A stretch of DNA of 64,000 nt from Typha latifolia (lineage: Eukaryota > Streptophyta > Magnoliopsida > Poales > Typhaceae): contig CM034106.1 of NCBI GenBank assembly GCA_019914945.1, positions 5,828,001-5,892,000 of the forward strand. Reading direction: 5' to 3'. Below are positions 11,730 to 23,001 of this stretch, piece after piece. Under the pieces are notes generated by a model, which did no database searches, was not told where the DNA came from, and saw only the letters and a program-made list of their open reading frames with translations. Made by a program: the position numbers and the translations under genes. Position 1 is the stretch's first letter. Every line of letters begins with the position of its first letter.

Positions 11730-12200
11730 TCATTGGGTACCATTAGGTTTATATTATTGATGTGATCTTGATTCAATAGGAAATATTTGGGTATAAAGAG
11801 AGTAGAAGAAGAGGAAGAGGGGGGCCTTTCATAAAGGTCTAGGGGGATAGGCCAGTCGAGGAGATTAGAGACGGCGTAGCCATGGTGGGTGAGAATGAGA
11901 GAGAAGGAGATGAGAAAACTTAGGGAAGAACTCAATTCATTCAATAATGATCATAAGGTTGTCTTCCACATATTTTGAGTGCGTTCAAACGCGCTAGATG
12001 CGTTCACTAAATTTGCAAACATATGCAGGCATTCTATCGGGGGCGTTCGAATGCAACATCGAATGCACTAAACACATGCTCTGTATTTGTGAATGTCTGC
12101 AGGCGTTCAAACGAAGGCGTTCGAACGCAAGTTCCTTGCATTCGAACGCGACCACGAAAAAAATTCATTCTAGAAGGAAAACAAAAGAAACTCAGTCTGG
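11730..12200 (-). repeat. Minus-strand gypsy LTR fragment of the TTCGAA family nested in the 3.1 kb unit
   Basis: On the minus strand this shows several GCGTTCGAACGC-like palindromes with the spacer that reads CCTGCA-ATTTGCAAATA-CAGAGAACG in the family, followed by a diverged counterpart of the leader near 59690..59760. Ends are not sharp. Confidence 0.5.
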
Positions 12201-12904
12201 GATAACTAGGTCCAATCCCAATCATACCAGTCAGCATACCCTTCTCTTTTCTCTCTATCTTAAACACTCTAAAAGATATAACTCTTATCGATCAACAGGA
12301 TATCGCCCATTGCCTAGCGAAATGGCTACCTGATTGTTTGTGATTAATATACTAAGACCTTAAGCATATATATATATATAAGTAAAATAATATCCCGTGC
12401 CCCTAACCCTAGTTGGGGAGGTGCTGGGTACTATTGAGATGCAGCAGCCACTCACTTTATGGTCGTGCACGTGTGCAAGTGGCATGATATTATCCAGCAC
12501 AATAAGCATAATGTAACACATATCATTATCATATTTTGCGTGCTAACACACATGTTCATTCTTACTAAATATGCGTAGAAATCATAATATACGAAATCTT
12601 ACCGAAAAGCAAAACAAAATTACTATGCATAACGTGCAATAATAATAGTAAGGAAAACGTATGCATATGTATGCTATGAATGTGGTGATGTTATAAGGTA
12701 CGTTATTTCATTCTCTACACTAACTCCTAAATTATAGAAGTTCCATTTGCCTGAACCAATTTCCTGATACTAGCTGCAACTACGCCATAGGATCATCTTT
12801 ATAGGGTATATAATCCACATCTATAAGAAAAGTAAATAAAAAACATAAGTATAATATTTCTATCACTAATTAGTTAAATAATCTTATTAACATTCACTAC
12901 AAAC

Positions 12905-13100
12905 TTGGGCTGGGCTGGGCTACCTCTAGCCCACCACAAACATGGGCCGGGCTGCATGCAGCCCAACCATGCCCTAAAACATGGGCTGGGCCGCACCAAG
13001 TCTAGCTCGGCCCATGGATTGGGCCGCACCCAACCTGACCCGACACACGGGGTGGGTTGCACCCAACCAGACCGGGCACTAAGGGTAGTTGCACCCAGCC
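12905..13100. repeat. Degenerate GGGCTGGGC / CCCAACC repeat tract
   Basis: Repeated GGGCTGGGC, GGGCCG and GCACCCAACC motifs about 12 to 45 bp apart. A similar tract lies at 46385..46600. No coding function is inferred. Confidence 0.55.
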
Positions 13101-14258
13101 TAAGTCTGGGACACTCCTCTCCCTCATTCCTCACCTCTATTGAAAAGAGGAAGGAAGGGTAGCTGTCGGTGGCCACTACCGCCTCGTCAGCGGAGGAAGG
13201 CACCCATAGTGCCTCCCAGGCTGGTAAGGAAGATGAGGACCACTCACCGATGAGCGAGAACTTAGTCGGTGGCGAGGGGAAGAGCTACCAGTGAACCCAG
13301 CTGCGGCAACCCAAACCCCACTGACACGCTCCCCTCGGTAAGTAGAAGCTAGCCGAGGGGAAGCCCAATTGCCACGGGTGGCCAGCGGTGAGAATCCACC
13401 TCGCCTCGGCCGTCGGCCAAGGTGAGGGGTCACCCGGCAGCTCTAGCCGTGAGGACCCAAATATGGGCATCGCATGGAGACTCCTCGCGAAACCAACGAT
13501 GACGACAGCTAGAAAATAGCTCACAAAGCCGCAGAGATAAGCCTTAATGCGCAGCCTTGCATAGGGCGAGGAGAGCCCAATAAGGGCGGCAACTGAGAGA
13601 GCTTCACAAGGTGAAGCTCCCGAACTGGCACGGCAATGACTGAGGTCACTAGACGGCCAAATCGCTGATGAGGCTGAAAGGGGGAGAAAATGAAATAAAA
13701 TGCAATCTAGCCCAAATTAACTGAAATTAACTACAATAGGGGGTAGAGCACTTATCGACGGATAGATTGGCATCGACGGCGAGCCTCGATGGAGCTCCGA
13801 CGTAGCGAAAACCAAAAGGGCTAATGACATCTGTGGGCAGGGAGAAGGAAGGAGAGAGGAGAAAGAGAAGGAATGGAGGGGAAAAAGAGAAAGGGGGTGC
13901 ACGTGCCCCCACACGTGTGTGCCCTCAACAACAGCGCACGTGCGCACCATTTTATTTTTATTTTAAAAAGGGGTGTTACATAACTTGTATACTTAAACAG
14001 GTCGTGTTAACTCGACATGTTACGAGCCGTCTAATACGTTTAAGATAAATCTTATATAAAATTTAATATTTATTGATTTATTCTATATAAATGGTGTATT
14101 ATACATACAAAATAACCCATTAACAACTCAAAGGCCAAAAGAATGTCGTGTCACATGTTGCCGCTGAACAAGTCATATCTAGAAGGTCCCATTGAAGTAT
14201 TAAAATCCATTTCCTCTACTTGCTCTTCGTTTTCCTCCACCTTCCCATTTTTCCGAAG

Positions 14259-14890
14259 ATGACAACCATGGCGCTCCTCAGTTGCCTCTCCTCTTCTTCC
14301 ACCTCCTCCATCTGCTTCCTCTCTGTCACTTCTTGTGGCTTCTCCTCCACCTCCATTGATAAAAACCCTAACAATCAAGATGAGTGCCCCCTTCGCCGGC
14401 AACCAAATCAATCCCCTCTCTTGCTTCGTCAACACGACCTCCTCTGAACCATGTCCACCATGCGTTGCACGGAGATTGCCATCGACTCCCTATATAAGGC
14501 GAAGCTCATTTGTGGCTTCTACCACCTTTACAACGGCTAGGAGACCGTTGAAGTCAGCATAGAGGCCGCTATCACTAAATCTGACGCCATCATCATCGCC
14601 TACCGTGACCATTACATCTACCTCGGCCGCGACGACGATCTCGTATTTGTCTTCCTCGAGCTCATGGGCTGCCACAACGGGTGCTCTAGAGGAAAGGGTG
14701 GATCGATGCATTTCTACAAAAAGGATGCAAATTTCTATGGGGGACACAGGATTATTGGGGCGCATGTTCCCTTGGGATGCGGCATTGCGTTTGCTCAAAA
14801 CTATAACAAGGAAGATACGGTGATGTTTAAGTTATATAGAGATGGGGTGGCGAACCAGGGGTAGCTATTCGAGGCACTTAATATGTTAGC
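14259..14890 (+). pseudogene. Pyruvate dehydrogenase E1 alpha subunit, captured processed fragment
   Basis: The N-terminal half of a plant mitochondrial PDH E1-alpha. A Ser-rich presequence starts at ATG 14259. A frame switch follows, with TLTIKMSAPFAG matching the mature N-terminus. From 14449 the reading is [19 protein letters not shown], then [22 protein letters not shown], then [30 protein letters not shown] and LFEALNM. Homology stops near ALW. In-frame stops break it at the HLYNG-stop position and after ANQG, and the thiamine-diphosphate motif GDG has become RDG. There are no introns across a region interrupted by introns in plant E1-alpha genes, so it looks like a retrocopy taken up by the surrounding element. 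It cannot make an active enzyme; transcription is possible but unproven. Confidence 0.85.
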
Positions 14891-15340
14891 GCTATGGGAG
14901 CGGGGCACTAGAGATGGACGCCGACGAACTCTTGGGGCAGATGGTAGGTGGAGACTAAGTGGGAGGCATAGTGGTTAGTGGCAGACGACGGCTAGAGAGA
15001 TTGGAGAGAGAGGAGGCGCGACGAAATTTTTTTGCCCTTTTGGTGAGATGAGGTGGCTACGGTTGGACTACTTGAGAGTGGAGAGAATGAGAGGGTGATT
15101 TAGGTTTTAGACTTTAGTTACCTTATATTTATGGGATAGTAGGTTGGCGGGTTGACACGACTTGACCCAACCCATATACTTATATGGGTCAAACGGGTCA
15201 TCTATAGAAACCCGAACATGACCTAATTATTAAACGGCATAGGCGGGTTGACTTGTTTATGACCCAAACCTATTTTTACTAAACCCAAACCCGACTAAGA
15301 GCCGGGTTATCGTGTCAGGTTATCGGGTCGGATCAAGATT

Positions 15341-15779
15341 TAATTTTTTAAACATTGCTTAACTAATATATTTTTTGCTCACACTTGCAATGGTAGACTC
15401 ATTGAAAAGGTTTTTGTCGATCATACTATGCTAGGATTGATAGGTTATATGTTGAACAATAAATTGTTCTCTTAAGATGCTAGGATTGCATTGATGTTTT
15501 TAAGAAAAAAGAACAATTCTTTTATATTTGGGATTGTTCATATGACCATGTTCTCCAATTCTAACTGATAGAAATTTCTAGGAAAACAATGAATTATGGC
15601 CAAAAGTATTTGTACAATTATCTAACCTGTGAAGTAGTTTCAACTATCAATATGTTATGCCAAGCCAAATTTCATGTATTAATAAATTCTGATAGTTTAG
15701 AAAGTTCTCATAGTTCAATTAAATATTTCATAGATTTTCTTATTATTATTCATCTCTTATTATTGGAGTGGCTCAATTA
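15341..15779 (+). mobile_element. MULE sequence upstream of transposase remnant
   Basis: AT-rich sequence between the gene-capture element and the first recognisable MULE protein similarity. The frame from 15589 (MNYGQKYLYNYLTCEV) has no family match that I recognise. Confidence 0.35.
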
Positions 15780-17770
15780 CGAGGGAAGCTCAATAGTGTT
15801 AAATATGATGGTGGAATAAAAAAACTTATTAGAGTGGAAGAGGTCAATATATGAGTTATTAGATAAAATATCGATACTTATTGGACTAAGTAGGGGTGAA
15901 AGGAACTTGGAATAGTATTATAGGATATGCAACCTTAGTTGTGAGTTTGATACTATGTCAATTGTTGATGACAAAAGTGTGATTTTTTTTAACAAAGTGA
16001 TGGTTTGGTGGAATTATTTATAAAGTCTACTCTGAAAGACAAAGTGCATGATAGTTTGATAGAATTCACTACTTTGCTCACACAATCTAATGAATATCTC
16101 AACCACTAGTAAACTTGAATTTTTATGAACAATATTATGCAAACCTAAGTTAACTAAGTTTAACCACGTCAACCTAGTGATACCTGAAGCACTAGTTGAT
16201 CTAAATTATCATGAACAATATTATGTAGGGCCCAAGTCAGTCAAGTTTTAATAATGTGAGCCTTGGGATATTTCAACCGCTAATACATTTGAACAGTAAT
16301 GAAGATTAGTATAATGGAGGCTCAAGTCAATGAAGCGGTAGAGTTGATATCATACATATAGTAAGTATTATGCATGGTGTAGAAGCAAATGATAATTATG
16401 CTTCCACATCTGATGAGAATATTGATTAACAACTAGAGGCTGATCAAGATGATCAAGATCATTTAGTGCCACCTTTATTTGAATCTCCGCTAAAATGGTG
16501 TAATGTAGATTGGGCACCTCATGTGTTGTTAGTAACTAAGTACAAGGTATATCAATTGCTTCATAGAATATTAGTGGTGAGCCACATATTAGTTTATTGT
16601 TTAAAAACAAAGACGAGTAACAAATGTATTTGAAAAACATTCAATTGCCTCATACCACCCATATGAAGTTAAATATTCTAGTCCTAGTAGTTTATATGTA
16701 AAGTATCAATAAGATAATATTTGTCAATGGGGAGTACGAGGATATATTCACAATAGCCATGGAATATGGGAAATAACAAAATACATTGGCCCTCATACTT
16801 GTCTCCATCCTTCAATAAATGTGAATTATTATCAATTAGATATCAAATTTGTGACTCACAAACTTATAAATTATGTGAGAAAGAATATAAGTATAAAAAT
16901 AGTTAGTCTATAATAAGAGATTATCCATACTTATCATTATTGGATTTCATACTTATTATTATCGGGCATAATTATGTAAGTTATTGCCTTCATATATGAT
17001 GGAAGTGAAATGCAAAAGTCTTGATACAGTGGTTCATCATATTAGATGACCTAAATATGAAGATGTTTATGCATGTTTTTTGGTTCTTTGGAGCTTCAAT
17101 TCATGGATTCAAACATTGTAGGCCTGTAATAAGTATTGATAGCACACATCTATATGGTAAATATAAATGTGTATTAATTATTACTACAGGAACTAATGGA
17201 AATGATTAGACATTTCCTCTTGCATTTGCTATTGTAGAGAGCGAGAATACATCAAGTTAGGGTTGGTTTTTTGTATGTTTGCATCATCTCGTTGTGCATC
17301 AAAGACAAGAAAATTGTTTGATTTCAAATCAGCATGCTAGAATTTTAGCAATTGCGAATGACTCTAGCAATAGTTCGAAGGAACCAATGGCTTATCACCA
17401 CATTCATTTGTGCCATATGGTTAGCAATTTTAACGAATATTTTCACAATACTAATTTAAATAATTTTGTTTACTTAAACTGCTGTGGAAAATCAAGTCTA
17501 AAAGTTTGACTTTCGGATGTCATGAATTGAGCGATTACATCCAAATGCAAAGAAATGGCTTGACGACATCTCAGTTGAAAAGTGGACTCTAGCTCACGAT
17601 GGTGGACATCATTAAGGCCCAAGACTACTAATTTGTCTAAAGTAATTAATAATGTATTACCCAATGCTTGATTCTTACCAATAACAGCTTTGGTGCAAGA
17701 AACATTTTATAGCCCAGTTTTGGTGCAAGAAACAAGGAGATGATTATTTAAGAATCAATCAACAATTTAT

Positions 17771-18632
17771 TGATACACTTAGTTAGGATTTTTTATTATT
17801 GCATTTGGTGTTTATTTTTATTAAAATAAAATTCATGTAGGTCGCGTTCGAACGCAGGAGGGATCGAGTTCAAACGCAAGAGGGATCGCGTTCGAACGCC
17901 CTTGCGAATGCCTGCATTAGGTTCCCAAATATAGAGAACGCATATGGTGCGTTCAAACGCGGTCGGGCGAGTTCGAACTCCCACGTTCGAATGCCTGCAT
18001 CGCGTTCGCACATATAGAGAACGTGTTTTGGTGCGTTCAAATGCAATCAGGCACGTTCGAACGCGATCGACGGGAATCCTCTAAAATTAGGGTTTTATAT
18101 TGTTTTATGACTTGTTGATTAGCCTCTATATATATGTGGATGGCAGCCAAATTCATTATGCAATTGGATTATTGATTTCTTGCCTCTTATCTTCTCTATA
18201 GACTTCTCCCTCCTCCATCTTCACCAACCTTCCACCTCTACCATTGGCAAGGTTTCTCCTAACTTCTAATCTCCCTCGACTGTCGAGCTACCCCTCTTCT
18301 TTGGGATATCGACCACTTCGTTCCCTTCGTCTACATCCTTTAACCACTTCCATAATTCACCTTCATCTCCATATCTATCCATAACCCTAATATCCACTCC
18401 ACCCATCACCACCACCATCACCCACGTTATTCTGTATTTTCGTCCCTTCTACAATTCGAATCTGTGAACGGTGTAAATATAAAAGTTGTATATCAGGAAG
18501 TTATAGATCTAACACAATTGGTTTTGTAATTTTCTAACTATCGGAGAATATCTGACGAATATTTTCCTATGGTTGTGCGGACTGATTCTTATAATACATT
18601 CAGATCTTGAAGGAATAGTTGCGTAGCCTATC
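17771..18632 (+). mobile_element. Solo gypsy LTR of the TTCGAA-palindrome family inside the MULE transposase
   Basis: 862 bp starting TGATACACTTAG, comparable with TGATACAACTAG at 63385, and ending near TAGCCTATC. The candidate duplication is TTTAT (17766..17770) against TTTAC (18633..18637), one mismatch. It contains a cluster of GCGTTCGAACGC palindromes (17840..18065). The transposase coding sequence continues on both sides, which confirms insertion followed by LTR-LTR recombination. Confidence 0.75.
17840..18065 (+). repeat. TTCGAA palindrome cluster in gypsy LTR
   Basis: At least six GCGTTCGAACGC or one-base variants, alternating with a module of the form TGCCTGCAT-x-GTTCGCACATATAGAGAACG. 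Parallel clusters lie at 1490..1610, 11975..12155, 59805..59925 and 63460..63630. Confidence 0.8.
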
Positions 18633-18650
18633 TTTACTTCGAGAACTTAT

Positions 18651-18902
18651 CATTCATGCCTAACATCATTGCTACTATAAGTGTAGATTTTGAGATAGCA
18701 AACTTACATACTATGCATGAGTTTCATCACCAACGAGATATTTTTGATGTTACTACTACATGTTCTTTACGAAGTACATTCATGCCTAACATCATTGCTA
18801 CTATAAGTGTAGATTTTGAGATAGCAAACTTACATACTATGCATGAGTTTCATCACCAACGAGATATTTTTGATGTTACTACTACATGTTCTTTACGAAG
18901 TA
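18651..18902 (+). repeat. Perfect 126 bp tandem duplication within the transposase remnant
   Basis: Two adjacent copies (18651..18776 and 18777..18902) that I find identical base for base. The unit is 42 codons, so the duplication keeps the frame. It covers the segment before the SWIM finger (ISVDFEIANLHT, HEFHHQRDIFD). Identity implies a recent event in an already decayed gene. Confidence 0.9.
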
Positions 18903-19671
18903 CAAAAAGAGGTGAACATGACTAAATAGTTAATCTGAGCAACTACACTTACACTTGTGGAAAATGACAACAATACCATTATCCTTGCATGCATGTACTT
19001 GCTACTTGCAAGTCTATTCAGCTTGATTGGATGCAATTTCTTGATAAGATATACACAATTGAAGCATATATGAAAACATGAGGACCTAAGCGTACACCAC
19101 TTAGTGATCAAAGTTATTGGCCTAAGTATGATGGTCCAACCTTGTTACCTGATTTATTAATGAAATGGATTAGTAAAGGGCAGCCAAAATCGATAAAGAT
19201 CCATAATGAGATAGACAAAAAGGAAGGTCGTCAAGCAAACTCATATAGGGTGTTGCAAACAACAAGACCATAATCGACAAACTTGTCATGTTACAAATGA
19301 AGAGTTAAACATAGACACTGCTTTAAATGTAATAATTTTGCACTTTCATAAATATTTAGCATGTTTATTATCTTATGCCATCATAATACTTTTTTTCTGT
19401 TATAATCTTTAACATACTTATGAATGTAATTTCATATAGTTGTGAGCACATGGTTGTACGTGAGGATTTAAGCTTTATAGATGGATCTTTTTGAGGTTGT
19501 AGAAACAATATAGATATGAGACATTTGGAGAGGTGAGGTTAGAGCTATCTTGTTAGCTATAAGATTTTATTTTGTAATCTTCAATTTCTAGTGTGACTCA
19601 CTTTTTGGTACACATTTTATTTCATGTTAAAGTTTTAGATTTTGTAGGTTTTGATACACATTTGTATCATA

Positions 19672-19884
19672 ATCGCTTTCTCGAAAAGAGATTATTAAGT
19701 TGCCTTTAGGGAAAGTGTAGTTATTAAGTGGCCTTTGGCGAAAGCCTATGTCTTTTCTCCGAATGCAATTTATGACACATTTGGTGGCTGCATAATAAGT
19801 TGATGGATTGTATTCATGAATTGTTTTCCCATAGAGCGAGTTATGAATCGCTTTCACCAATTACTTAGAGGTAAGATTTAGTTG
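19672..19884. mobile_element. MULE subterminal repeats, right side
   Basis: Repeated ATCGCTTTCTCGAAAAG, TTTGGCGAAAG and ATAGAGCGAGTTATGAATCGC motifs resembling those at 785..950. They mark the 3' part of the MULE, before copy B was inserted at ATTAC. Confidence 0.5.
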
Positions 19885-20130
19885 ATTACTATAACAACCT
19901 AGCCTTAAAAAAATAATAAATTAAAAAATTAAAAAAAAATTAGTTTTGCATGGGCACGATGTGGCCGGCCATAGTGTGGCCGACCTCGTGCCCATGCAGC
20001 TGGGCATGGCGTGGGGGTGCCACGCACCCCCTAGCATGGCTGCAGCCGGTCGTGGCGGGCCCAGCGCCGCCGCAGCCGTCGCCAAACCCCCCCACCACCA
20101 CCTCTCTCTCTCCCCCTCTAAATATCTCTT

Positions 20131-20166
<36 letters not shown>

Positions 20167-20461
20167 GACGTTGGCCTACGACCGTCGCCACCATCACCTC
20201 CACTAACATGGTGAGCCTCCTCTCTCTCTCTCACACACACACACACTCTCTCTCTCTCTCTCTTACTTTGGGCTCGGGCCCGTCGGAGCCGAGCTGCCGG
20301 CGAGAGGCCGGCAGCTGGCTGGCCACCAGCTGTCAGTGCCCTCCCTGCCGGCCAGGGTCCGCACCTCCCTCCTCTTTCTTCCCTTCTTCTCTTCTCTTCT
20401 TCTTCCTTCTTCTTTTCTTCTTCTTCCTCAGTTGCTTCTTCTCTTCTTATTTTTTTGCAAT

Positions 20462-20517
20462 AGTGCTGGGCTCGGCCCAACACTATATCAGGTCAGTGCT
20501 GGGCCAAGCCCAGCACT
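20462..20517 (+). repeat. Palindrome pair in LTR B
   Basis: First palindrome 20462..20484 (one mismatch in the arms). The second, 20495..20517, has perfect 10 bp arms AGTGCTGGGC and GCCCAGCACT around CAA. Confidence 0.85.
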
Positions 20518-21666
20518 AGTACTAGAGATTCATTATCCTTTTTAATTTTTTAATTAATTTATTTAGGTATTTCTGTCTTAATTAATACAAATAGATTTAG
20601 ACATTATTTATTTTAATAATAATACACATTCATCATTATGATTATTGTTAATTAAAGTTTATTGATGATTAATTAGGTTATAAACTATTACACATAAATA
20701 TAGGTAATACTTATATTTATTTATTTATTTACTTATATGTATATTAGATTAATTGATAGATTTGTAAATTATAATTATTAGATTTATATTCTAATATTCT
20801 TATGATATACATTTTAAGTAATTCTATTAATTTATTATATTGTTATTTTTGTAACAAATAAAATACTAGGCTTATGTATTTATCTATTATTTTATAAAGT
20901 AATCTTTAATTAATCAAGATATAATTATAATAAGGTTTTCATCTATATTTTTATTTTTATTTTTATCTGTAATTAAAAATCTAGCTAGTAATAAAGATAA
21001 GTAGAAATTCTAAAACCTTCTAAATCATCATATATTACATGAACGAATTTTAATCAGATAAACGGCTAACATCATACTACTTAAATAATTTCAAATTCTG
21101 ACCTCTCTGTTCAGGATCCCGTGGACTTGGCTATCGAGGCTTGATCATTGTTGTAGCAACGTAAACGAGTGGTTGTTTGATATTTGCAGTGGTGGTGAGT
21201 AGTCTTATCCCCTAGACGCCGTTCTCAAATTATGTTATATTATATATTATGTACATGCATGTGTTTGGCCTTCAGCATGATTATATGACTTTATCTATTG
21301 ATTATTACAGTCAAGCATATTTTATCATGCATTTGATTAGACTGATTTGATATATGAGTATATTAGTGATATATAGAGATGATTATACTATTATAGTTTT
21401 TATGTCAGGATGATCTCTATTATGAGTATGCAGGTGATAGACTAGCAAAAGTAAACATGTGTTAGATACATGGGTAGAGTCGGCATACATCATTTTTCTC
21501 TTGGCTTCTTTATCACCTAAATTTCTGAGTTACATAATCTATTGCAGTACTAGATATATGCATATGATTTATCATATATAGGAAATCATAAAACTACATG
21601 TGTATGTGATGTGATGTGATATGATGTGATGGCTGGAACGGTATCTGGTCCGGACTGGTATTGGAC

Positions 21667-21893
21667 ATACTCTTAGCGTATGGCAAAGTATGGTGATGGC
21701 TGATGGTTATATTCTTAGCGTATGACAGTGTACAATTATCATTGATATACTTTTAGCGTATGGCAGGGTATGATTACTTTCTTCTGAGATACCCTTAGCG
21801 TATAGTAGAGTATGATTTATCCACAGAGATACCCTTACCGTATGGCAGGGTATGATTTATCTACAGAGATACTCTTAGCGTATGACAATGTAT
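21667..21893 (+). repeat. Tandem hairpin array in LTR B (six units)
   Basis: Six units with the common core TAGCGTATG. Stems include ATACTCT/AAAGTAT, ATACCCT/AGAGTAT and ATACCCT/AGGGTAT, mostly intact with single mismatches or wobbles. Confidence 0.8.
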
Positions 21894-22914
21894 GCTCTGA
21901 ACTTGTGGCATGATGTGTATCGAGTTTGGGGCTGGGTACCGTAGTCCAACATGGTGGATAATATTTAGAGTTGAGACGGATGATTGTGATAGTGAGAGAT
22001 ATGTGGATTATATCTGGCTCTGACATATATGATTATCTAGTGGTTGGCATGCATCATGCATCATCATTGATGTGACTAGTATCATTGGATCATAATTGAT
22101 ATACATGATATGTCGTTATATTCGGTGATGTTATATGGTAATTTCATTATGTGATATATTTTTGGTTGAGGATATAATATGCTCATTCATGAGAATTGAT
22201 TTTATTCATATATATGTCATTGAGAATACATATATATATATGTTCATACATGGCATCATGCTTGCTTTCGATTCATATTATCCAGTACATAATTTACTCT
22301 CTGTTTGATATCACTGATTCAGGGTAAGGTCTATTCATTGAGCCTTTTGCTCATGAGTCTCCTTTTTTTTTTCTAACCCCCATAGATAATATGGTGCGTG
22401 ATACTGACTCGAGATATTCCAATGAGATATTTTAGAAAGATAAGGTGAGCTATAGACGCGAGATAGTATAAAAGATAGTTTAATCAAATATTGAGTCGTA
22501 CTATTATTTTATATTTGCACTTCATTGTATAGACGATAATTGGTATAATACAGGTCAGACTATAGTGTACTCTTGTATCGGTTGTTTAGTTGTATAATAC
22601 AGGTCAGACTATAGTGTACTCTTGTATCGATTGTGTGGGTCCTACCAGATTAATTAGTTATCTAGTGTATATTATTGTGGACTTAGATATTCACATGTTA
22701 ACAGATTTATTTGGTTGATGGTATGTTTTATTTGGTGTTGGATTATGTGAGCATGGATATGTTAGCAAGTAGGATTTGATGATGTAATGATTGTATGGGC
22801 ACAAGAGAGTATCTGTGCGTGACGGACCCCGCCCGACTTGTCACGTGCGCCGCACGTGCCGTGTGGGCGCGTGGGCGTGCACGTGCCGTGCCCGGGTGGG
22901 AGCGTTGCAATTAC

Positions 22915-23001
22915 ACATATAATAATCATTGTCCAAGAAAGTGATTTCCGTGTAGTATTAGTTTGAGAAATATTTTGGTCAAAAACTCGTCTTTATTATT
23001 A
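22915..23001. mobile_element. Right end region of the MULE
   Basis: Reverse complement resembles 646..720, as expected of a terminal inverted repeat. The similarity is judged by eye and degenerate. Confidence 0.4.

Larger units (their letters stand above)
10841..13980 (+). mobile_element. LTR-like insertion of about 3.1 kb (TGTAACACCC to GGGGTGTTACA)
   Basis: Flanked by the 5 bp duplication TAACT (10836..10840 and 13981..13985), with ends TGTAACACCC and GGGTGTTACA forming a short terminal inverted repeat. Size, ends and 5 bp duplication fit a solo LTR of a Ty3/gypsy-type element. It contains a GGGCTGGGC-rich stretch (12905..13100) and a GC-rich terminus with GCGCACGTGCGC. The fragments at 28690..29172 and 46100..47281 look like relatives. 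No coding domain is recognised. Confidence 0.75.
10650..15340. mobile_element. Non-autonomous DNA element (hAT-like ends) carrying a captured gene fragment
   Basis: Both flanks are built from short GGGTT/GGGTC/CCCGAC motifs: 10650..10840 on the left and 13986..14060 plus 15165..15330 on the right. Such subterminal repeats are typical of plant hAT-type elements whose ends read TGGCAA-x-GGGT. The interior contains a pyruvate dehydrogenase E1-alpha retrocopy (14259..14890), and a 3.1 kb LTR-like unit (10841..13980) has been inserted. Exact ends and an 8 bp duplication could not be confirmed, so the hAT assignment is an inference. Confidence 0.45.
15780..19330 (+). pseudogene. MULE (MuDR-type) transposase, decayed and interrupted
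   Basis: Recognisable in order: an N-terminal domain with ISILIGLSRGERNLE and CEFDTMSIVDD (15860..15970); the transposase core with FWFFGASIHGFKHCRPV, ISIDSTHLYGKYK (first catalytic Asp, codon near 17138) and FPLAFAIVESEN (17080..17245); a C-terminal stretch with ILAIANDSSNSSKE and NAKKWLDD (17340..17570); a SWIM zinc finger (18949..19005), whose first Cys is now Tyr and Trp a TGA stop; and a CCHC-like tail, GCCKQQGHNRQTC, in a shifted frame (19250..19295). A solo gypsy LTR (17771..18632) splits it. There are many stops and frameshifts. Intact MuDR-type transposases cut and paste elements with long inverted repeats; this one is dead. Confidence 0.85.
19890..22909 (+). mobile_element. Solo LTR, copy B of the 3-kb-LTR family
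   Basis: 3020 bp, flanked by the duplication ATTAC (19885..19889 and 22910..22914). It begins TATAACAACC (family start TGTAACAACC) and ends GCGTTGCA. All landmarks are present: A-rich start, GC block with GGGCACGATGTGG, TC and AC microsatellites (20137..20265), a palindrome pair (20462..20517), the hairpin array (21667..21893) and a GC-rich CACGTGC terminus. A 38 bp tandem duplication with ACAGGTCAGACTATAGTG lies near 22551 and 22599. Confidence 0.9.

Noticed and set aside
12905..13162. Open frames on both strands over the GGGCTGGGC tract
   Set aside because: Low-complexity repeat coding potential only, no start context or family similarity.
17840..18065. GCGTTCGAACGC as heat-shock elements
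   Set aside because: Heat-shock elements need TTC and GAA separated by two bases; here they are directly joined.
18656..18925. An 89-codon frame as a small repeat protein
   Set aside because: It is the duplicated piece of the MULE transposase.
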